A stretch of DNA of 64,000 nt from Adiantum capillus-veneris (GCA_014529385.2 CM043945.1:139219241-139283240); one strand, 5' to 3'; positions 1-13,532 are shown, numbered from the stretch's first letter. The notes: generated by a model from the letters alone, not told the origin. A program made the numbers and translations.

Positions 1-3000
1 ACTCAGGCTACTAGCAATAATAGCTTGGACAAGTGGTGGACCTTGAATGTAACCCCTCATCTACGACATATCGTGGGTTTAATGTTTTTCGATGGAGCCT
101 AGCATCTTGGAGACATGGTGCACCTTGCTTCTCCTCATGTTTCAATGGAGCCTACCTTGGACAAATGGTGGAGCATCCTTCTCTCCATGTTTCAATGGAC
201 CCTAGCTTAGACAAGGGGTGGACCTTTGCTTCTCTCTATGTTTCAATAGAGTTAGCTTGGACAAGTGGTGGACCTTGGAACCAAACCCCCATGTAAAACC
301 TATCATGGTCACTCCAAGTAGTAAGAAAGAATAACCTTTAAGATGTAGCCTTATAGGTTGGACAAGTGGTGGACCTTAACACCCACATATTCTTAATAAA
401 AGTGGTGAATCTTGAGACCAAACCACTCAGGCTACTAGCAATAATAGCTTGGACAAGTGGTGGACCTTGAATGTAAACCCCTCATCTACGAAATATCGTG
501 GGTTTAATGTATTTCGATGGAGCCTAGCATCTTGGAGACATGGTGCAGCTTGCTTCTCGTCATGTTTCAATGGAGCCTATCTTGGACAAATGGTGGAGCA
601 TCCTTCTCTCCATGTTTCAATGGACCCTAGCTTGGACAAGTGGTGGACCTTTGTTTCTCTCTATGTTTCAATAGAGTTAGCTTGGACAAGTGGTGGACCT
701 TGGAACCAAACCCCCATGTAAAACCTATCATGGTCACTCCAAGTGGTAATAAAGAATAACCTTAAAGATGTAGCCTTATAGGTTGGACAAGTGGTGGACC
801 TTAACACGCGCATATTCTTAATATAATGACATAGAGTGGAAAAGTGGTGAATCTTGAGACCAAACCACTCAGGCTACTAGCAATAATAGCTTGGACAAGT
901 GGTGGACCTTGAATGTACACCCCTCATCTACGACATATCGTGGGTTTAATGTTTTTCGATGGAGCTTAGCATCTTGGAGACATGGTGCACCTTGCTTCTC
1001 CTCATGTTTGAATGGAGCCTACCTTGGACAAATGGTGGAGCATCCTTCTCTCCATGTTTCAATGGACCCTAGCTTAGACAAGGGGTGGACCTTTGCTTCT
1101 CTCTATGTTTCAATAGAGTTAGCTTGGACAAGTGGTGGACCTTGGAACCAAACCCCCATGTAAAACCTATCATGGTCACTCCAAGTAGTAAGAAAGAATA
1201 ACCTTTAAGATGTAGCCTTATAGGTTGGACAAGTGGTGGACCTTAACACCCACATATTCTTAATAAAAGTGGTGAATCTTGAGACCAAACCACTCAGGCT
1301 ACTAGCAATAATAGCTTGGACAAGTGGTGGACCTTGAATGTAAACCCCTCATCTACGAAATATCGTGGGTTTAATGTATTTCGATGGAGCCTAGCATCTT
1401 GGAGACATGGTGCAGCTTGCTTCTCGTCATGTTTCAATGGAGCCTATCTTGGACAAATGGTGGAGCATCTTTCTCTCCATGTTTCAATGGACCCTAGCTT
1501 GGACAAGTGGTGGACCTTTGTTTCTCTCTATGTTTCAATAGAGTTAGCTTGGACAAGTGGTGGACCTTGGAACCAAACCCCCATGTAAAACCTATCATGG
1601 TCACTCCAAGTGGTAATAAAGAATAACCTTTAAGATGTAGCCTTATAGGTTGGACAAGTGGTGGACCTTAACACGCGCATATTCTTAATATAATGACATA
1701 GAGTGGAAAAGTGGTGAATCTTGAGACCAAACCACTCAGGCTACTAGCAATAATAGCTTGGACAAGTGTGGACCTTGAATGTAAACCCCTCATCTACGAC
1801 ATATCGTGGGTTTAATGTTTTTCGATGGAGCTTAGCATCTTGGAGACATGGTGCACCTTGCTTCTCCTCATGTTTCAATGGAGCCAACTTGGACAAATGG
1901 TGGAGCATCCTTCTCTCCATGTTTGAATGGACCCTAGCTTAGACAAGGGGTGGACCTTTGCTTCTCTCTATGTTTCAATAGAGTTAGCTTGGACAAGTGG
2001 TGGACCTTGGAACCAAATCCCCATGTAAAACCTATCATGGTCACTCCAAGTAGTAAGAAAGAATAACCTTTAAGATGTAGCCTTATAGGTTGGACAAGTG
2101 GTGGACCTTAACACCCACATATTCTTAATAAAAGTGGTGAATCTTGAGACCAAACCACTCAGGCTACTAGCGATAATAGATTGGACAAGTGGTGGACCTT
2201 GAATGTAAACCCCTCATCTACGAAATATCGTGGGTTTAATGTATTTCGATGGAGCCTAGCATCTTGGAGACATGGTGCAGCTTGCTTCTCGTCATGTTTC
2301 AATGGAGCCTATCTTGGACAAATGGTGGAGCATCCTTCTCTCCATGTTTCAATGGACCCTAGCTTGGACAAGTGGTGGACCTTTGTTTCTCTCTATGTTT
2401 CAATAGAGTTAGCTTGGACAAGTGGTGGACCTTGGAACCAAACCCCCATGTAAAACCTATCATGGTCACTCCAAGTGGTAATAAAGAATAACCTTTAAGA
2501 TGTAGCCTTATAGGTTGGACAAGTGGTGGACCTTAACATGCGCATATTCTTAATATAATGACATAGAGTGGAAAAATGGTGAATCTTGAGACCAAACCAC
2601 TCAGGCTACTACCAATAATAGCTTGGACAAGTGTTGGACCTTGAATGTAAACCCCTCATCTACGACATATCATGGGTTTAATGTTTTTCGATGGAGCCTA
2701 GCATCTTGGAGACATGGTGCACCTTGATTCTCCTCATGTTTCAATGGAGCCTACCTTGGACAAATGGTGGAGCATCCTTCTCTCCATGTTTCAATGGACC
2801 CTAGCTTAGACAAGGGGTGGACCTTTGCTTCTCTCTATGTTTCAATAGAGTTAGCTTGGACAAGTGGTGGACCTTGGAACCAAACCCCCATGTAAAACCT
2901 ATCATGGTCACTCCAAGTAGTAAGAAAGAATAACCTTTAAGATGTAGCCTTATAGGTTGGACAAGTGGTGGACCTTAACACCCACATATTCTTAATAAAA

Positions 3001-6000
3001 GTGGTGAATCTTGAGACCAAACCACTCACGCTACTAGCAATAATAGCTAGGGATAACCATTAAGATATAGTCTTTCAAGGGGTGAGAAAGAATAACCATT
3101 AAGATATAGTCTTATAGGTTGGACAAGTGGTGGACCTTAACACCCAAATATTCTTAATATAATGATAGAGAGTGGAAAAGTGGTGAATCTTGAGAGCAAA
3201 CCACTCATGCTACTAGCGATAATAGGTTGGACAAATTGTTGATCTTGAATGTAAACTCCCCATGTACAAAATAACGTGGGTTTAAGGTATTTCGATGGAG
3301 TCTAGAATCTTGGAGATATGGTGCAGCTTGCTTCTCTTCATGTTTCAATGGAGTCTATCTTGGACAAATGGTGGAGCATCCTTCTCTCCATGTTTCAATA
3401 GACCCTAGCTTAGACAAGTGGTGGACCTTTGCTTCTCTCTATGTTTGAATAGAGTTAGCTTGGACAAGTGGTGGACCTTGGAACCAACCCCCATGTAAAA
3501 CCTTTCATGGTCACTCCAAGTGGTCAGAAAGAATAACCATTAAGATATAGTCTTATAGGTTGGACAAGTGGTGGACCTTAATACCCAAATATTCTTAATA
3601 TAATAACACAGAGTGAAAAAGTGGTGAATCTTGAGACCAAACCCCTCATGCTACTAGCGTTAATAGGTTGGACAACTGGTGGACCTTGAATGTAAACCTT
3701 CCATGTTTCAATAGAGTTAGCTTCGACAAATGGTGGAGCATCCTTCTCTCCATGTTTCAATGGAGCCTAGCTTGGACAAGTGGTGGACCTTTTGCTTCTC
3801 TCTATGAGAAGAATAAAGTTAGCTTGGATAAGTGGTGGACCTTGGAACTAAACCCCTATGTAAAACATATCATGGACATTTCAAGTGGTGAGAAAGAATA
3901 CCCTTTAAGATATACGCTTATAGGTTGGACAAGTGGTCGACCTTAACACCTAGATCTTCTTTATATAATGACATAGAGTGGAAAAGTGGTGAATCTTGAG
4001 ACCAAACCACTCATGCTACTAGGGATAATAGCTTGGAAAAGTGACTGACCTTGACGTTAAACCCCACATGTAAACAATATCGTGGGTTTAAGGTATTTCA
4101 ATGGATGCTAGAATCTTGGAGACATGGTGCAACTTGCTTCTTTTCATGTTTCAATGAAGCCTATCTTCCACCAATGGGGGATCATCCTTCTCTAAATGTC
4201 TCAGTGGAGCCTAGCTTGGACAAGTGGTGGACCTTTGCTTCTCTCTATGTTTCCATAGAGTTAGCTTGGACAAGTGGTGGACCTTGAAACCAAACCCCCA
4301 TGTAAAACATATCATGGTCATTCCAAGTGGTGAGAAATAATACCCTTTAAGATCTAGCCTTATAGGTTGGACAAGTGGTCGACCTTAGAACCTAGATCTT
4401 CATAATATAACGACATAGAGTGGAAAAGTGGTAAATCTTGAGACCCAACCACTAGTGCTACTAGGGATAATAGCTTGGAAAAGTGACTGACCTTGACGTT
4501 AAACCCCACATGTAAACAATATCGTGGGTTTAAGGTATTTCAATGGATCCTAGAATCTTGGAGACATGGTGCAGATTGCTTCCCTTCATGTTTCAATGGA
4601 GCCTATCTTGGACAAATGGTGGAGCATCCTTCTCTCCATGCTTTCAATGGAGCCTAGCTTGGACAAGTGGTGGACCTTTGCTTCTCTCTATGTTTCAATA
4701 GAGTTAGCTTGGACAAGTGGTGGGCCTTGGAACCAAACTCCCATGTAAAACCTATCTTGGTAACTCCAAGTGGTGAGAAAGAATAAAGTTTAAGATATGG
4801 CCTTATAGGTTGGACAAGTGGTGGACCTTAGCACCCATATATTCTTAATAGAATGACATAGAGTGGAAAAATGGTGAATCTTGAGACCAAACCACTCATG
4901 CTACTAGAGATAATAGGTTGGACAAGTGGTGGACCTTGAATGTAAACCCCCCATGTACAAAATATCATGGGTTTGAGGTATTTCAATGGAGCCTAGCATC
5001 TTGGAGACATGGTGTAGCTTGCTTCTCTTCATGTTTCAATGGAGTGTATCTTGGACAAATGGTGGAGCATCCTTCTCTCCATGTTTCAATGGACCCTAGC
5101 TTGGACAAGTGGTGGACCTTTGATTCTCTCTATGTTTCAATAGAGTTAGCTTGGACAAGTGGTGGACCTTGAAACAAAACCCCCATGTAAAACCTATGCT
5201 GGTCACTCCAAGTGGTGAGAAAGAATAACCCTTAAGATATAGCCTTATAGGTTGGACAAGTGGTGGACCTTAACACCCAAATATTCTTAATATAATGACA
5301 GAGTGAAAAAGTGGTGAATCTTGAGACCAAACCACTCATGCTACTAGCGTTAATAGGTTGGACAAGTGGTGGACCTTGAATGTAAACCCCCCATGTTTCA
5401 ATAGAGTTAGCTTCGACAAATGGTAGAGGATCCTTCTCTCCATGTTTCAATGGAGCCTAGCTTGGACAAGTGGTGGACCTTTGTTTCTCTCTATGTTTCA
5501 ATAGAGTTAGCTTGGAGAGGTGGTGGACCTTGGAGCCAAACCCCCATGTAAAACATATCATGGACATTTCAAGTGGTGAGAAAGAATACCCTTTAAGATA
5601 TACCCTTATAGGTTGGACAAGTGGTCGACCTTAACACCCAGATCTTCTTAACGTAATGACATAGAGTGGAAAAGTGGTGAATCTTCAGACCAAACCACTC
5701 ATGCTACTAGAGATAATAGGTTGGACAAGTGGTGGACCTTGAATGTAAACTCCCCATGTACAAAATATCATGGGTTTAAGGTATTTCAATGGATCTTAGC
5801 ATCTTGGAGACATGGTGCAGCTTGCTTCTCTTCATGTTTCAATGGAGCCTATCTTGGACAAATGGTGGAGCATCCTTCTCTCCATGTTTCAATGGACCCT
5901 AGCTTAGACAAGTGGTGGACCTTTGCTTCTCTCTATGTTTCAATAGAGTTAGCTTGGACAAGTGGTGGAACTTGGAACCAAACCCCCATGTAAAACCTAT

Positions 6001-6840
6001 CATGGTCATTCCAAGTGGTGAGAAAGAATACCCTTTAAGATATAGCCTTATAGGTTGGACAAGTGGTGGACCTTAACACCCAGATCTTCTTAATATAATG
6101 ACATAGAGTAGAAAAGTGGTGAATCTTGACATCAAACCACTCATGCTACTAGTGATAATAGGTTGGACAAGTGGTGGACCTTGAATGTAAACCCCCCATG
6201 TACGAAATATCATGGGTTTAAGATATTTCAATGGAGCCTAGCATTTTGGAGACATGGTGCAGCTTGCTTCTCTTCATGTTTCAATCAAACCTGGCTTGGA
6301 CAAATGGTGGAGCATCCTTCTCTCCATGTTTCAATGGAGCCTAGCTTGGACAAGTGGTGGACCTTTGATTCTCTCTATGTTTCAATAGAGTTAGCTTGGA
6401 CAAGTGGTGGACCTTGGAACCGTACCCCTATGTAAAACCCATCATGTGCATTCCAAGTGGTGGTAAATAATACCATTTAAGATATAGCCTTATAGGTTGG
6501 ACAAGTGGTGGACCTTAACACCCAGATCTTCTTAATATAATGACATAGAGTGGAAAAGTGGTGAATCTTGAGACCAAACCACTCATGCTACTAGGGATAA
6601 TAGGTTGGACAAGTGGTGGACCTTGAATTTAAACCCCACATATACAAAATATCATGGGTTTAAGGTATTTCAATGGAGCCTAGCATCTCAAAGACATGGT
6701 GCATCTTGTTTCTCTTCATGTTTCAATGGAGCCTATTTTGGACAAATGGTGGAGCATCCTTCTCTCCATGTTTCAATGGACCCTAGATTGGACAAGTGGT
6801 GGACCTTTGCTTCTCTCTATGTTTCAATATAGTTAGCCTA
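1..6840 (+). repeat. Tandem satellite array, 20-bp motif in + orientation
   Basis: The array is built from variants of TTGGACAAGTGGTGGACCTT. Each ~425-442 bp unit holds about seven degenerate copies of this 20-mer, 50-100 bp apart, for example near 450, 529, 578, 632, 680, 781 and 834. Two unit types alternate: type A (starts near 30, 891, 1755, 2620) and type B (near 449, 1316, 2181). They give a dimer of ~867 bp. From ~3030 the units are more diverged and some are shortened. The array runs off the left edge. The repeated ~90-codon open frames come from the repeat itself and show no sign of being genes. Confidence 0.95.
593..5266 (+). repeat. Left arm of ~4.67 kb inverted repeat
   Basis: This segment reappears as its reverse complement at 15574-20245. 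Matching landmarks are 4918-5172 with 15667-15921, 3578-3760 with 17083-17265, 2181-2453 with 18382-18654 and 1316-1588 with 19244-19516. Paired coordinates sum to about 20832-20843, so the order is colinear around an axis near 10420. The inner end falls inside a copy of the 20-bp motif (5250-5266 against 15574-15590). The outer end is set where the right arm switches to another unit type. The arms are otherwise near identical. Confidence 0.9.
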
Positions 6841-7064
6841 TATTAGACAATTAGTAGACCTCCAATCTCTCCATGTTGTCTAGAGCTAAGCTTGGACAAG
6901 TGGTGGACCTTACTTCTCCCTTCCCTTAGTTTACTAGCTTAAATGATCACTATGTATACTTGCTTAGATCTAGCTTGAACAAGTGGTGGAACTTGTATTC
7001 ACACAAACTTAATCCATTACAAAAAAGTATATGTTAAAATAACATTTGGTTTTTTTTGTTTCAG
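6841..7064 (+). other. Diverged motif copies ending in a 3' splice site
   Basis: Isolated degenerate motif copies occur near 6890 and 6975. The segment ends in a run of T followed by GTTTCAG at 7058-7064, a typical plant 3' splice site five bases before the ATG at 7070. A 5' UTR intron is therefore likely. Its donor was not found and may lie left of the window. Confidence 0.6.
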
Positions 7065-7069
7065 GAAAG

Positions 7070-10000
7070 ATGGCTCCAAAAAAACAGGTTGCAAGGGTTG
7101 CTGTCTCAGTTGACTATACTTGCAATGATCTTAGGAAATGGTATTTGGACATACATGGTATAGAGGGTGCACAATTTCATAAGGTGCATCTATTTATTGC
7201 CAAAAAGGATAATGACAGCTTGTTTGAAGATGTTGGACAAGTTGTGGAAGCATCTGTCTCTGTAGTTGATAGTCATCCAGAGGTGGAATGCATTGACATT
7301 CTAGTTCCAATGAATCTAGAATTTCAACTATCTCCAGGAGCATATGCATTGGAGCGCATGTCTAGAAACAAAGAAGAGACAATGTTTTCTCGAGGATGGA
7401 AGTTTGCAGAATCAAATCCAAATATCACAGCAGATCAACTTCAAAGCTCCATCATTGCCACACTACAACGAAAAAAGGTGAAAGCTTCACGACCACCATC
7501 CACAAAGAAGCAAGCAAAAGTGCAGAAAGTAGAAGCTAAGCGAACTAGCTCCATTTTGGATGTAGACAAGGCATCTTTGGCATCCTCATCAACAGAGGGT
7601 TCAATGTCAAAGATGAGAATTGTGGATCCAGATGTTTTAGAAGCTGAGGCCATGAAAGGACAAGAAAAAGATACAGGTGGAATGAATAAGTACATAAATT
7701 ATTTTCCTTTCCAATATAGGGAATTTGATATCCCTATTCAAAATTGTTGGCTTGCTCCTGATCACTATAATGCACGTATTATGGATAAAAAACACGCTGA
7801 AAGTGTGTTATTTGGATTTTCACGGAGTACGACCAAGCCTGCAGCATGTGCATATTTGATGCCTGTTCGAAATGCAAAATCAAAGAAGGGGACTCCTTTG
7901 GCAGTAGAAGAGGTAGAGGAGCAAAAAATTAAAGATTATCATTATTGGATTCTTGATGGGCAGCATTCAATCTATGCTGCAAAAGTTTTGCTTCACAATG
8001 AACAAAACAACAAAGAGATCTTTGAAAGACTGATTAGCGTGTATAAATTTAGAAAGGCTCGCATTGTTGTGAATGCTCCTCCATTTGTTGCAACTGCTAT
8101 ATCTGCCATTGCAAATGAGGAGGCTCAGGCATTGTATGTCAAGCAACCTTACAGCCAAATATTGAGACATTTACGGAGTCAATGGATCTTCGCAGGACGA
8201 CCACCAAAGGCAGCAAGTGGAATTGCAGAGGGACATGCATCTCGTGCCGGATGGGATGTAAGTTATTTTCTTTGTCTTTTTGATAGTGTTTAATTAACAA
8301 ATCTTGCTCAATAGTTTAATTATTTCTCTATTTCTTTTCAGGGTTTTCTTCGATTGGCAAGAATGAGTGCAGCAGCAAGTTGGATTGCTAAACAGGCACA
8401 CATGGTCACCTACTCTGATTTAGTTTATGATTGCTGGATAGAAATCATTGAAAATCTAGAAGAGGAGAATAAGAAACCCCCAACAACTGTATTTAGATAT
8501 CTTTGTGGCCTTGAGGAATCAGAGGTAAAGACTATTCAAGAAGAGATTAGAGATGAGAAGATTTTACTGTCAAAGAGTGCAAAGGATGGTGATGCAACTG
8601 ACATGTATGATCGAATCAAGCAGTTGAAGCAAGACAAATTGATTCAAGATGCACTTCTTGAAGGCTTCAACAATTTGAATGAGTCTTCACCATGTAAAGA
8701 CTGGGAGGAGGTGGTCAAAATGTATAACATCAATGATGTTGTTTATAAAACAATTTTAATGCTATGCGAGGAATGGATCAGATCTAGTTTGACGCGTGGA
8801 ACAAAGAAAATGGCTTTTCCAGATGGAGCAATAAAATACATGCAATGGGCAATTCACCTTCAAAAGGAGAAAACTGAGCCTAGAGATTTGCCATGGTCAA
8901 TCTATGTGGTGAGCCTACAAATGGAAGGCAATCTCTACTTGATGCGCCACTTCAATAATAAAGTGCCTATTGGCTTATGTGTTTTAGATATGACAAAAAA
9001 CGTTGGAGGCAATTTGAAGTGGAGTGAGGAGACATTTAACAATGCTTTGGATGGGATCTTGGCTATTGCTGGAGGGTCAACAGATCCTGGATTTGTCTTT
9101 CTTGCATTTGTGGATTTCACTAACTTCACAAAATTGCAATGTGCCTTTCACGCCATGGGAGATAATTTGAGCTACCATTGTTGTGGTGCATTGCATCACT
9201 TTCCATCAGCTCCTTGCAAAGGAGCAATTCAATTCCTAACAGTTATTGCCTTCTTGGGACAAGGCAATGCATTTGAAGACCTGAGAAGAAGATCAGAGGA
9301 ACATCCCATGCCAATTGATTGTTCTCTTCTTCAAGTAGCAGATAACGATATGTCAGATTTGCAATATTTGGAGGCCAAAAAAAGAGCTTTGGTCAAGCAC
9401 TACATTCGTACATATTGTTTTGAAGACCGCAAGCTTGTTGATGTTTTTGGTGATGGCTCCTTGGTTGCACAAGAAGGAATACAACAGAAAAAAGAAGTCA
9501 TCTGCTTAATTGATAGTGTGGAGGAGGCAAAAAGCATGGAGACCATGCTGCTAGACTTTGTTAAGTCTCATGAAGATATAGAAAAATGGGCTGGACTTCA
9601 ACAATCCACTTCGCAATCAGGCGACATTGTGCCTGTTACAGAGGAGTGCTCTCCACAAAGAGAAGAAGAACAACAACAACACCATCCTCTGTCAATGGAG
9701 GACTTTTTGGAAATGGAGACACGTATGTTTTGAGTTTCTTGTGCATGTTAGTGTTTCTTGTTACTGATTTGATACTCTTAATGTTAGATTTTGCTTTATA
9801 TAGTATTGATTGAGCTTGTATTTTTTATCTCAAGCATTCAAGGTTTGAATGTAAATAGTAAATTACTTGAGTTTTTGAATGGTGGATCTGTAGACTAAAA
9901 CTAAAACATTTAATACTCACAAAGACTTAATTACTTAAGAGCTTGAACTCAATAAGTTTTGGACCTTTTATCAATACCCCCTTGATATGATACATTAGAT

Positions 10001-12876
10001 CGTAGCATGGTTAAATGGTGATGCTTCATAAATTGAACCTAGCTTAGACAGGTGCTGGAGCCTAAATTTAAACTAACCTTGCTAGAAGGGAGCTTATGTT
10101 TGGACTTTGAGAGAAATAGCATAAGTAATCAATTAGAGCATAGATTAGACATGTGGTGGTGGCCGGCCTTAGAGACCAAAATCTTAATGAGCTTGGAAAG
10201 GTATTTAAGTACTGCAATTTACTTAGTTTTAGTACTCATTAAATGCATAGCTTGACAAAAGGTGGACCTTACATGGATCCTAATTTCAAGAGGTGTGGTA
10301 GACCTTCAAAACAAGCTCATATAGCTTGGACATGTGGTAGACCTTGCATGAAGACTAGTTTAGACAAGTGTGGTACACCTTGTAACCAACACCCATTTGT
10401 TATATTAGCTTGGACAAGTGGTGGACCTTGCTTTTATGTTTCAATGGAGCATATTTTGGACAGGTGGTAGACCTTGTTTCTCTCCATGCTTCAATGGAGA
10501 GAAACTTTAGCTTGGACAAGTGGTGGACCTTGTTTTTATGTTTTAAAGGAGCATATTTCGGACAAGTGGTAGACATAGTTTCTCTCCATGGTTCAATGGA
10601 ACCCACCTCAGACAAGTGAAGTACCTTGAAACCAAACCCCCATAATACAACCTACTAAATAGGTTGGAAAATTGGTAGGATATGAAACCATCCATGATAG
10701 AGCATAGTATAGGTGAAAACGTAGTGGTCCTTATATCAATTACCCATGCATAGCTTGGACAAGTGGTGGACCTTGATTCTCTCTATGTTTCAATGGATCC
10801 TATCTTGGACTAGAGATATATCTTACTTAGTTCCATGCTTCAATGGATTGTAGCTTGGATAAGGAGTGGAACTTCAAACAAAACTCCACAGCATAGCATA
10901 TATTAACAATTCATGGGTTTTATAGAGATTGTCCTGCCTATTTTGGAGAGTTGGTACACCTTTATTCTCCATTCTTCAATGGATCTGAGGTTGGACAAGC
11001 GGAGCTGGAGAAGTGGTCAACCTTAAAATGAAACCTCCCATGCTACAACCCATCATAGATCGTATATGTAGTGGACCTTGAAACTCTTTTATGTCCCTAG
11101 CTTAGAGAAGCATTGCACTCTTGATTATCTCCATACATGAAGGCAAGGTTGGACAAGTGGTGGACCTTCAAACCAGAATCTCTATGCAATAATAGGCAAG
11201 TGGTGGAGCTTGTTTTCTCCTTGTTCCAATGGAGCCTAGCTTAGACAAACAATGGAGCTTGCTTCTCTCCATGTTTCAATGGATCCTAGCTTAGAAAAGT
11301 GGTGGAGCTTTGCTTCTCTCCATGTTCCAATGGACCATAGCTTAGACAAGTGGTAGACCTTGAAAAACACCCCTCGTATACAACATATTATGGGGTTTTC
11401 ATGTTTCAATGGCTCCTAGCTTGGACAAATGGTAGAGCTTGCTTCTCTTTATGTTTCAATGGATCCAATCTTAGCCAAGGGGTGGACCTTGAAACAAGAA
11501 TCCCCCCCCCCCATGTACAACGTATTATGGGTTTTGAAAGCACTGGGAGAAAATAATAGCTTTGATAAGTGGTGGACCTTGCTTCTCTCCATGCTTCAAT
11601 GGAGCCGAGGTTGGACACATGTTGGAGAGAAGATGGTTGCCCATGAAATAAGACCATGCATGCTATAATCAATCATATGTTGTACACATGGTGGACCTTG
11701 CAATTGTTTTATATGCCTAACTTGGACAAGTGGAGGACCCTTGATTACCTCCAGATATCAACAACAAGCCAAGTTTGGACAAGTGTAGTACCACCAAACC
11801 AGAATCTATATGCTACAATAGAGTATAGGTAGGACACGCGATGAACCTTGATATCAAACCATCCATGCTACTAGAGATGATAGGTTTCACATGTGGTGGA
11901 ACCTTGTATCAATGTTCTATGTGTAGTTTTTGACTAGTGATAGACCTTGAAACTAATCCCTCTAGGCTACAAGAAAAAAGAGATGGATGAGGAGGCTAGA
12001 CTACTTTTGTTGCATCAATGCATCCCATGTTACCACATATACTATAGGGTTCTTGGATAAGTGTTGGATCTTGTGTCAATGCTCCATGTCTAGCTTGGAC
12101 AAGTGGTGGACCTTGGTTCTCTCTATGCTTCAAATGGGCAATAGATTGGAGACACAGTGGCCTTTTTTTTCCAATGATTTTATTTTTTGGAAACCTTGGA
12201 GGCACCATGTAAGAGGCACTCTAAGTCTTCCATACAATGGACCTATTGGACTATAAAATAATGATATCTTTCTTTGATATTGTCATTATTTTATGCATAA
12301 TATTTTCTTCTTTTTGCAGACACAAAGGAGTTAAGTGATATAAAATCTAGATGTATTTCACACTATGATTGGCATGAAGATCCTTTTGGGACACCAACTT
12401 TTCCTATTCCCAAAGATGTAATTTTCCATATTAACGGTGTGGATTTTGAAGTGCGACTTTCATGTATTGAAGGAGCTGGTTATGGGCTATTTGTGCATAC
12501 TACCCTGGAAAGTGGTTTGACTATTCTAAACTATGGAGGGCATAAGTATAGATTTCAAGACTGGAAAAAGATATGCAAAATATTTCCAAGAGCTTATAAA
12601 TATTCTCTTCTAGAGGATCCAAACATAGAAGAAGAGGAAGATCAATCATACATTATTGGTTGTGTAGAAGAAGGAAACGTGTCGGGCTATATAAATAGTT
12701 CTCACAGTACAAATGTCTGTCCCAACGTACGCTATACATTTGATCCAAATTTGCCACCTTGGCATAAATGCACCTCTTCACACATCAAGTCAGAAGAATA
12801 TGGCCATGTATGCATTGAGACTATTTGTCAAGTTGAAGCAGGAGAAGAGTTGTTTGCTGACTATAACTTTACTTGA
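7070..12876 (+). CDS. ParB/DGQHR-like plus SET-domain fusion protein (3 exons)
   Basis: The proposed coding exons are 7070-8257, 8342-9722 and 12320-12876. All introns are GT-AG and the frame is kept through both joins, giving 1041 residues. The ATG at 7070 is the first in the exon that follows the 3' splice site at 7064. Exon 1 contains YWILDGQHSIYAAK (D296-G-Q-H299), which resembles the conserved DGQHR signature of ParB/sulfiredoxin-fold proteins. Exon 2 (residues ~397-857) is of unknown family; it has a mostly charged helical stretch and Cys/His pairs near 9175-9200. Exon 3 encodes a SET domain (residues ~897-1041). The protein might modify lysines, possibly on chromatin, but substrate and DNA binding are inferred. 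The second intron is 2.6 kb of motif repeats. If that intron is retained, translation stops at 9731-9733. The fusion rests on the splice prediction; two separate genes are the alternative. Confidence 0.72.
8258..8341 (+). other. Intron 1 of the ParB-like/SET gene
   Basis: This is an 84-bp intron with donor GTAAGTTATT and acceptor TTTCTTTTCAG. It lies between codons: exon 1 ends in ...GWD and exon 2 starts GFLRLAR. An in-frame stop inside the intron (8291-8293) would truncate unspliced product. Confidence 0.85.
9723..12319 (+). other. Motif-filled intron 2 of the ParB-like/SET gene
   Basis: The donor is GTATGTTTTG at 9723 and the acceptor is TTCTTTTTGCAG ending at 12319, giving 2597 bp. After about 9990 it contains many degenerate copies of the 20-bp motif in + orientation, for example near 10411, 10512, 10756, 11153 and 12098. 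They alternate with 'tctctccatg.ttcaatgga' segments like those of the flanking arrays. A run of ten C lies at about 11502-11511. No other gene is seen inside it. Confidence 0.7.
12320..12876 (+). other. SET-domain exon (exon 3 of the gene starting at 7070)
   Basis: The translated exon shows the SET landmarks in order: GAGYGLFV (G-x-G-L-F start, nt ~12472), the core SGYINSSHSTNVCPNV (nt ~12688-12732, matching the family's NHS..PN pattern) and the C-terminal GEELFADYNF just before the stop. Motif I, the N/HS core and the terminal tyrosine are all present, so the domain could be catalytic. A Cys-rich post-SET is missing. The length, about 145 residues, is normal for a compact SET domain. A partner histone or other target cannot be read from the sequence. 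Confidence 0.85.
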
Positions 12877-13518
12877 CATTGTAAAGTATTGTACATGGAT
12901 GGAAATCTCAAGTACATGCATCATTTTCATTTTTCATGGATGAAATCTCAAGTGAATATAACATTTGATTATTGTTTAGTTTATGCTCAACGAGAATCTA
13001 GAGTGCTCTTATGCTTTGTGTGTTGTCTAACATATTTGACTACCTTGGCCATAGAATCTTGATTCTACTCTAGATTTGTGATAAATCTTACCAAAATTTA
13101 ATCAATGTCTAGGTTGGACAAGTGGTGGGGCTTCAAACATTACTGTCTTAAACAAGTGGAGTTATCTTACTTGAATAAGTGGTGGCCTTTGAATCCAAAT
13201 CTAAGCCAAATCTCTAATTATTTTCTTGTAGTCTAGGTTGGACATTTGGTGGACCTTGTATCCATGTTTCCTCAACAAGGGTGGCTTTTAGTTTTCACTT
13301 TAAGTACTCATCTTTAATAAAGTGTAGGATGGAAAATGTTGAGTTAGTAGATTGTATTTTAGACAAGTGGTGTTTGGTGTACGAATGCTGAAAATGGTTG
13401 CAAGGATTCTAACAACGACTTTACCTTAAATAAATTTCTTACTAGGAGTTCTACATATAAATATGGTGAATAAAATTCTAGTGGTTTTGAGATACCATTT
13501 GTGTGTGTGTTTTCTTAG
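12877..13518 (+). other. Spacer with motif copies, ending in a 3' splice site
   Basis: The first ~200 bp are AT-rich and suit a 3' UTR. Degenerate + strand motif copies follow near 13112, 13172 and 13237. The segment ends in (TG)n-TTTTCTTAG at 13501-13518, a plausible 3' splice site 14 bp before the ATG at 13533. It may therefore contain a 5' UTR intron of the next gene. Confidence 0.55.
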
Positions 13519-13532
13519 ATTCACAAACTGGG

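Noticed and set aside
1-6840. CRISPR-like regular repeats
   Set aside because: The 20-mers are degenerate, spacing varies from 50 to 100 bp, the 'spacers' are themselves repeated, and the window is eukaryotic.
7046-7069. An earlier start for the ParB-like protein at 7046
   Set aside because: It would be a TTG codon inside the pyrimidine tract of the 3' splice site; the first ATG of the exon is at 7070.
12439-12943. A stand-alone SET gene starting at 12439
   Set aside because: That position is GTG, and the frame is open back to a splice acceptor at 12319 that joins in phase with exon 2. A second overlapping frame at 12713-12943 is a shadow.
13501-13518. (TG)n as a separate microsatellite feature
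   Set aside because: It is only a few units long and reads better as part of a 3' splice-site tract.
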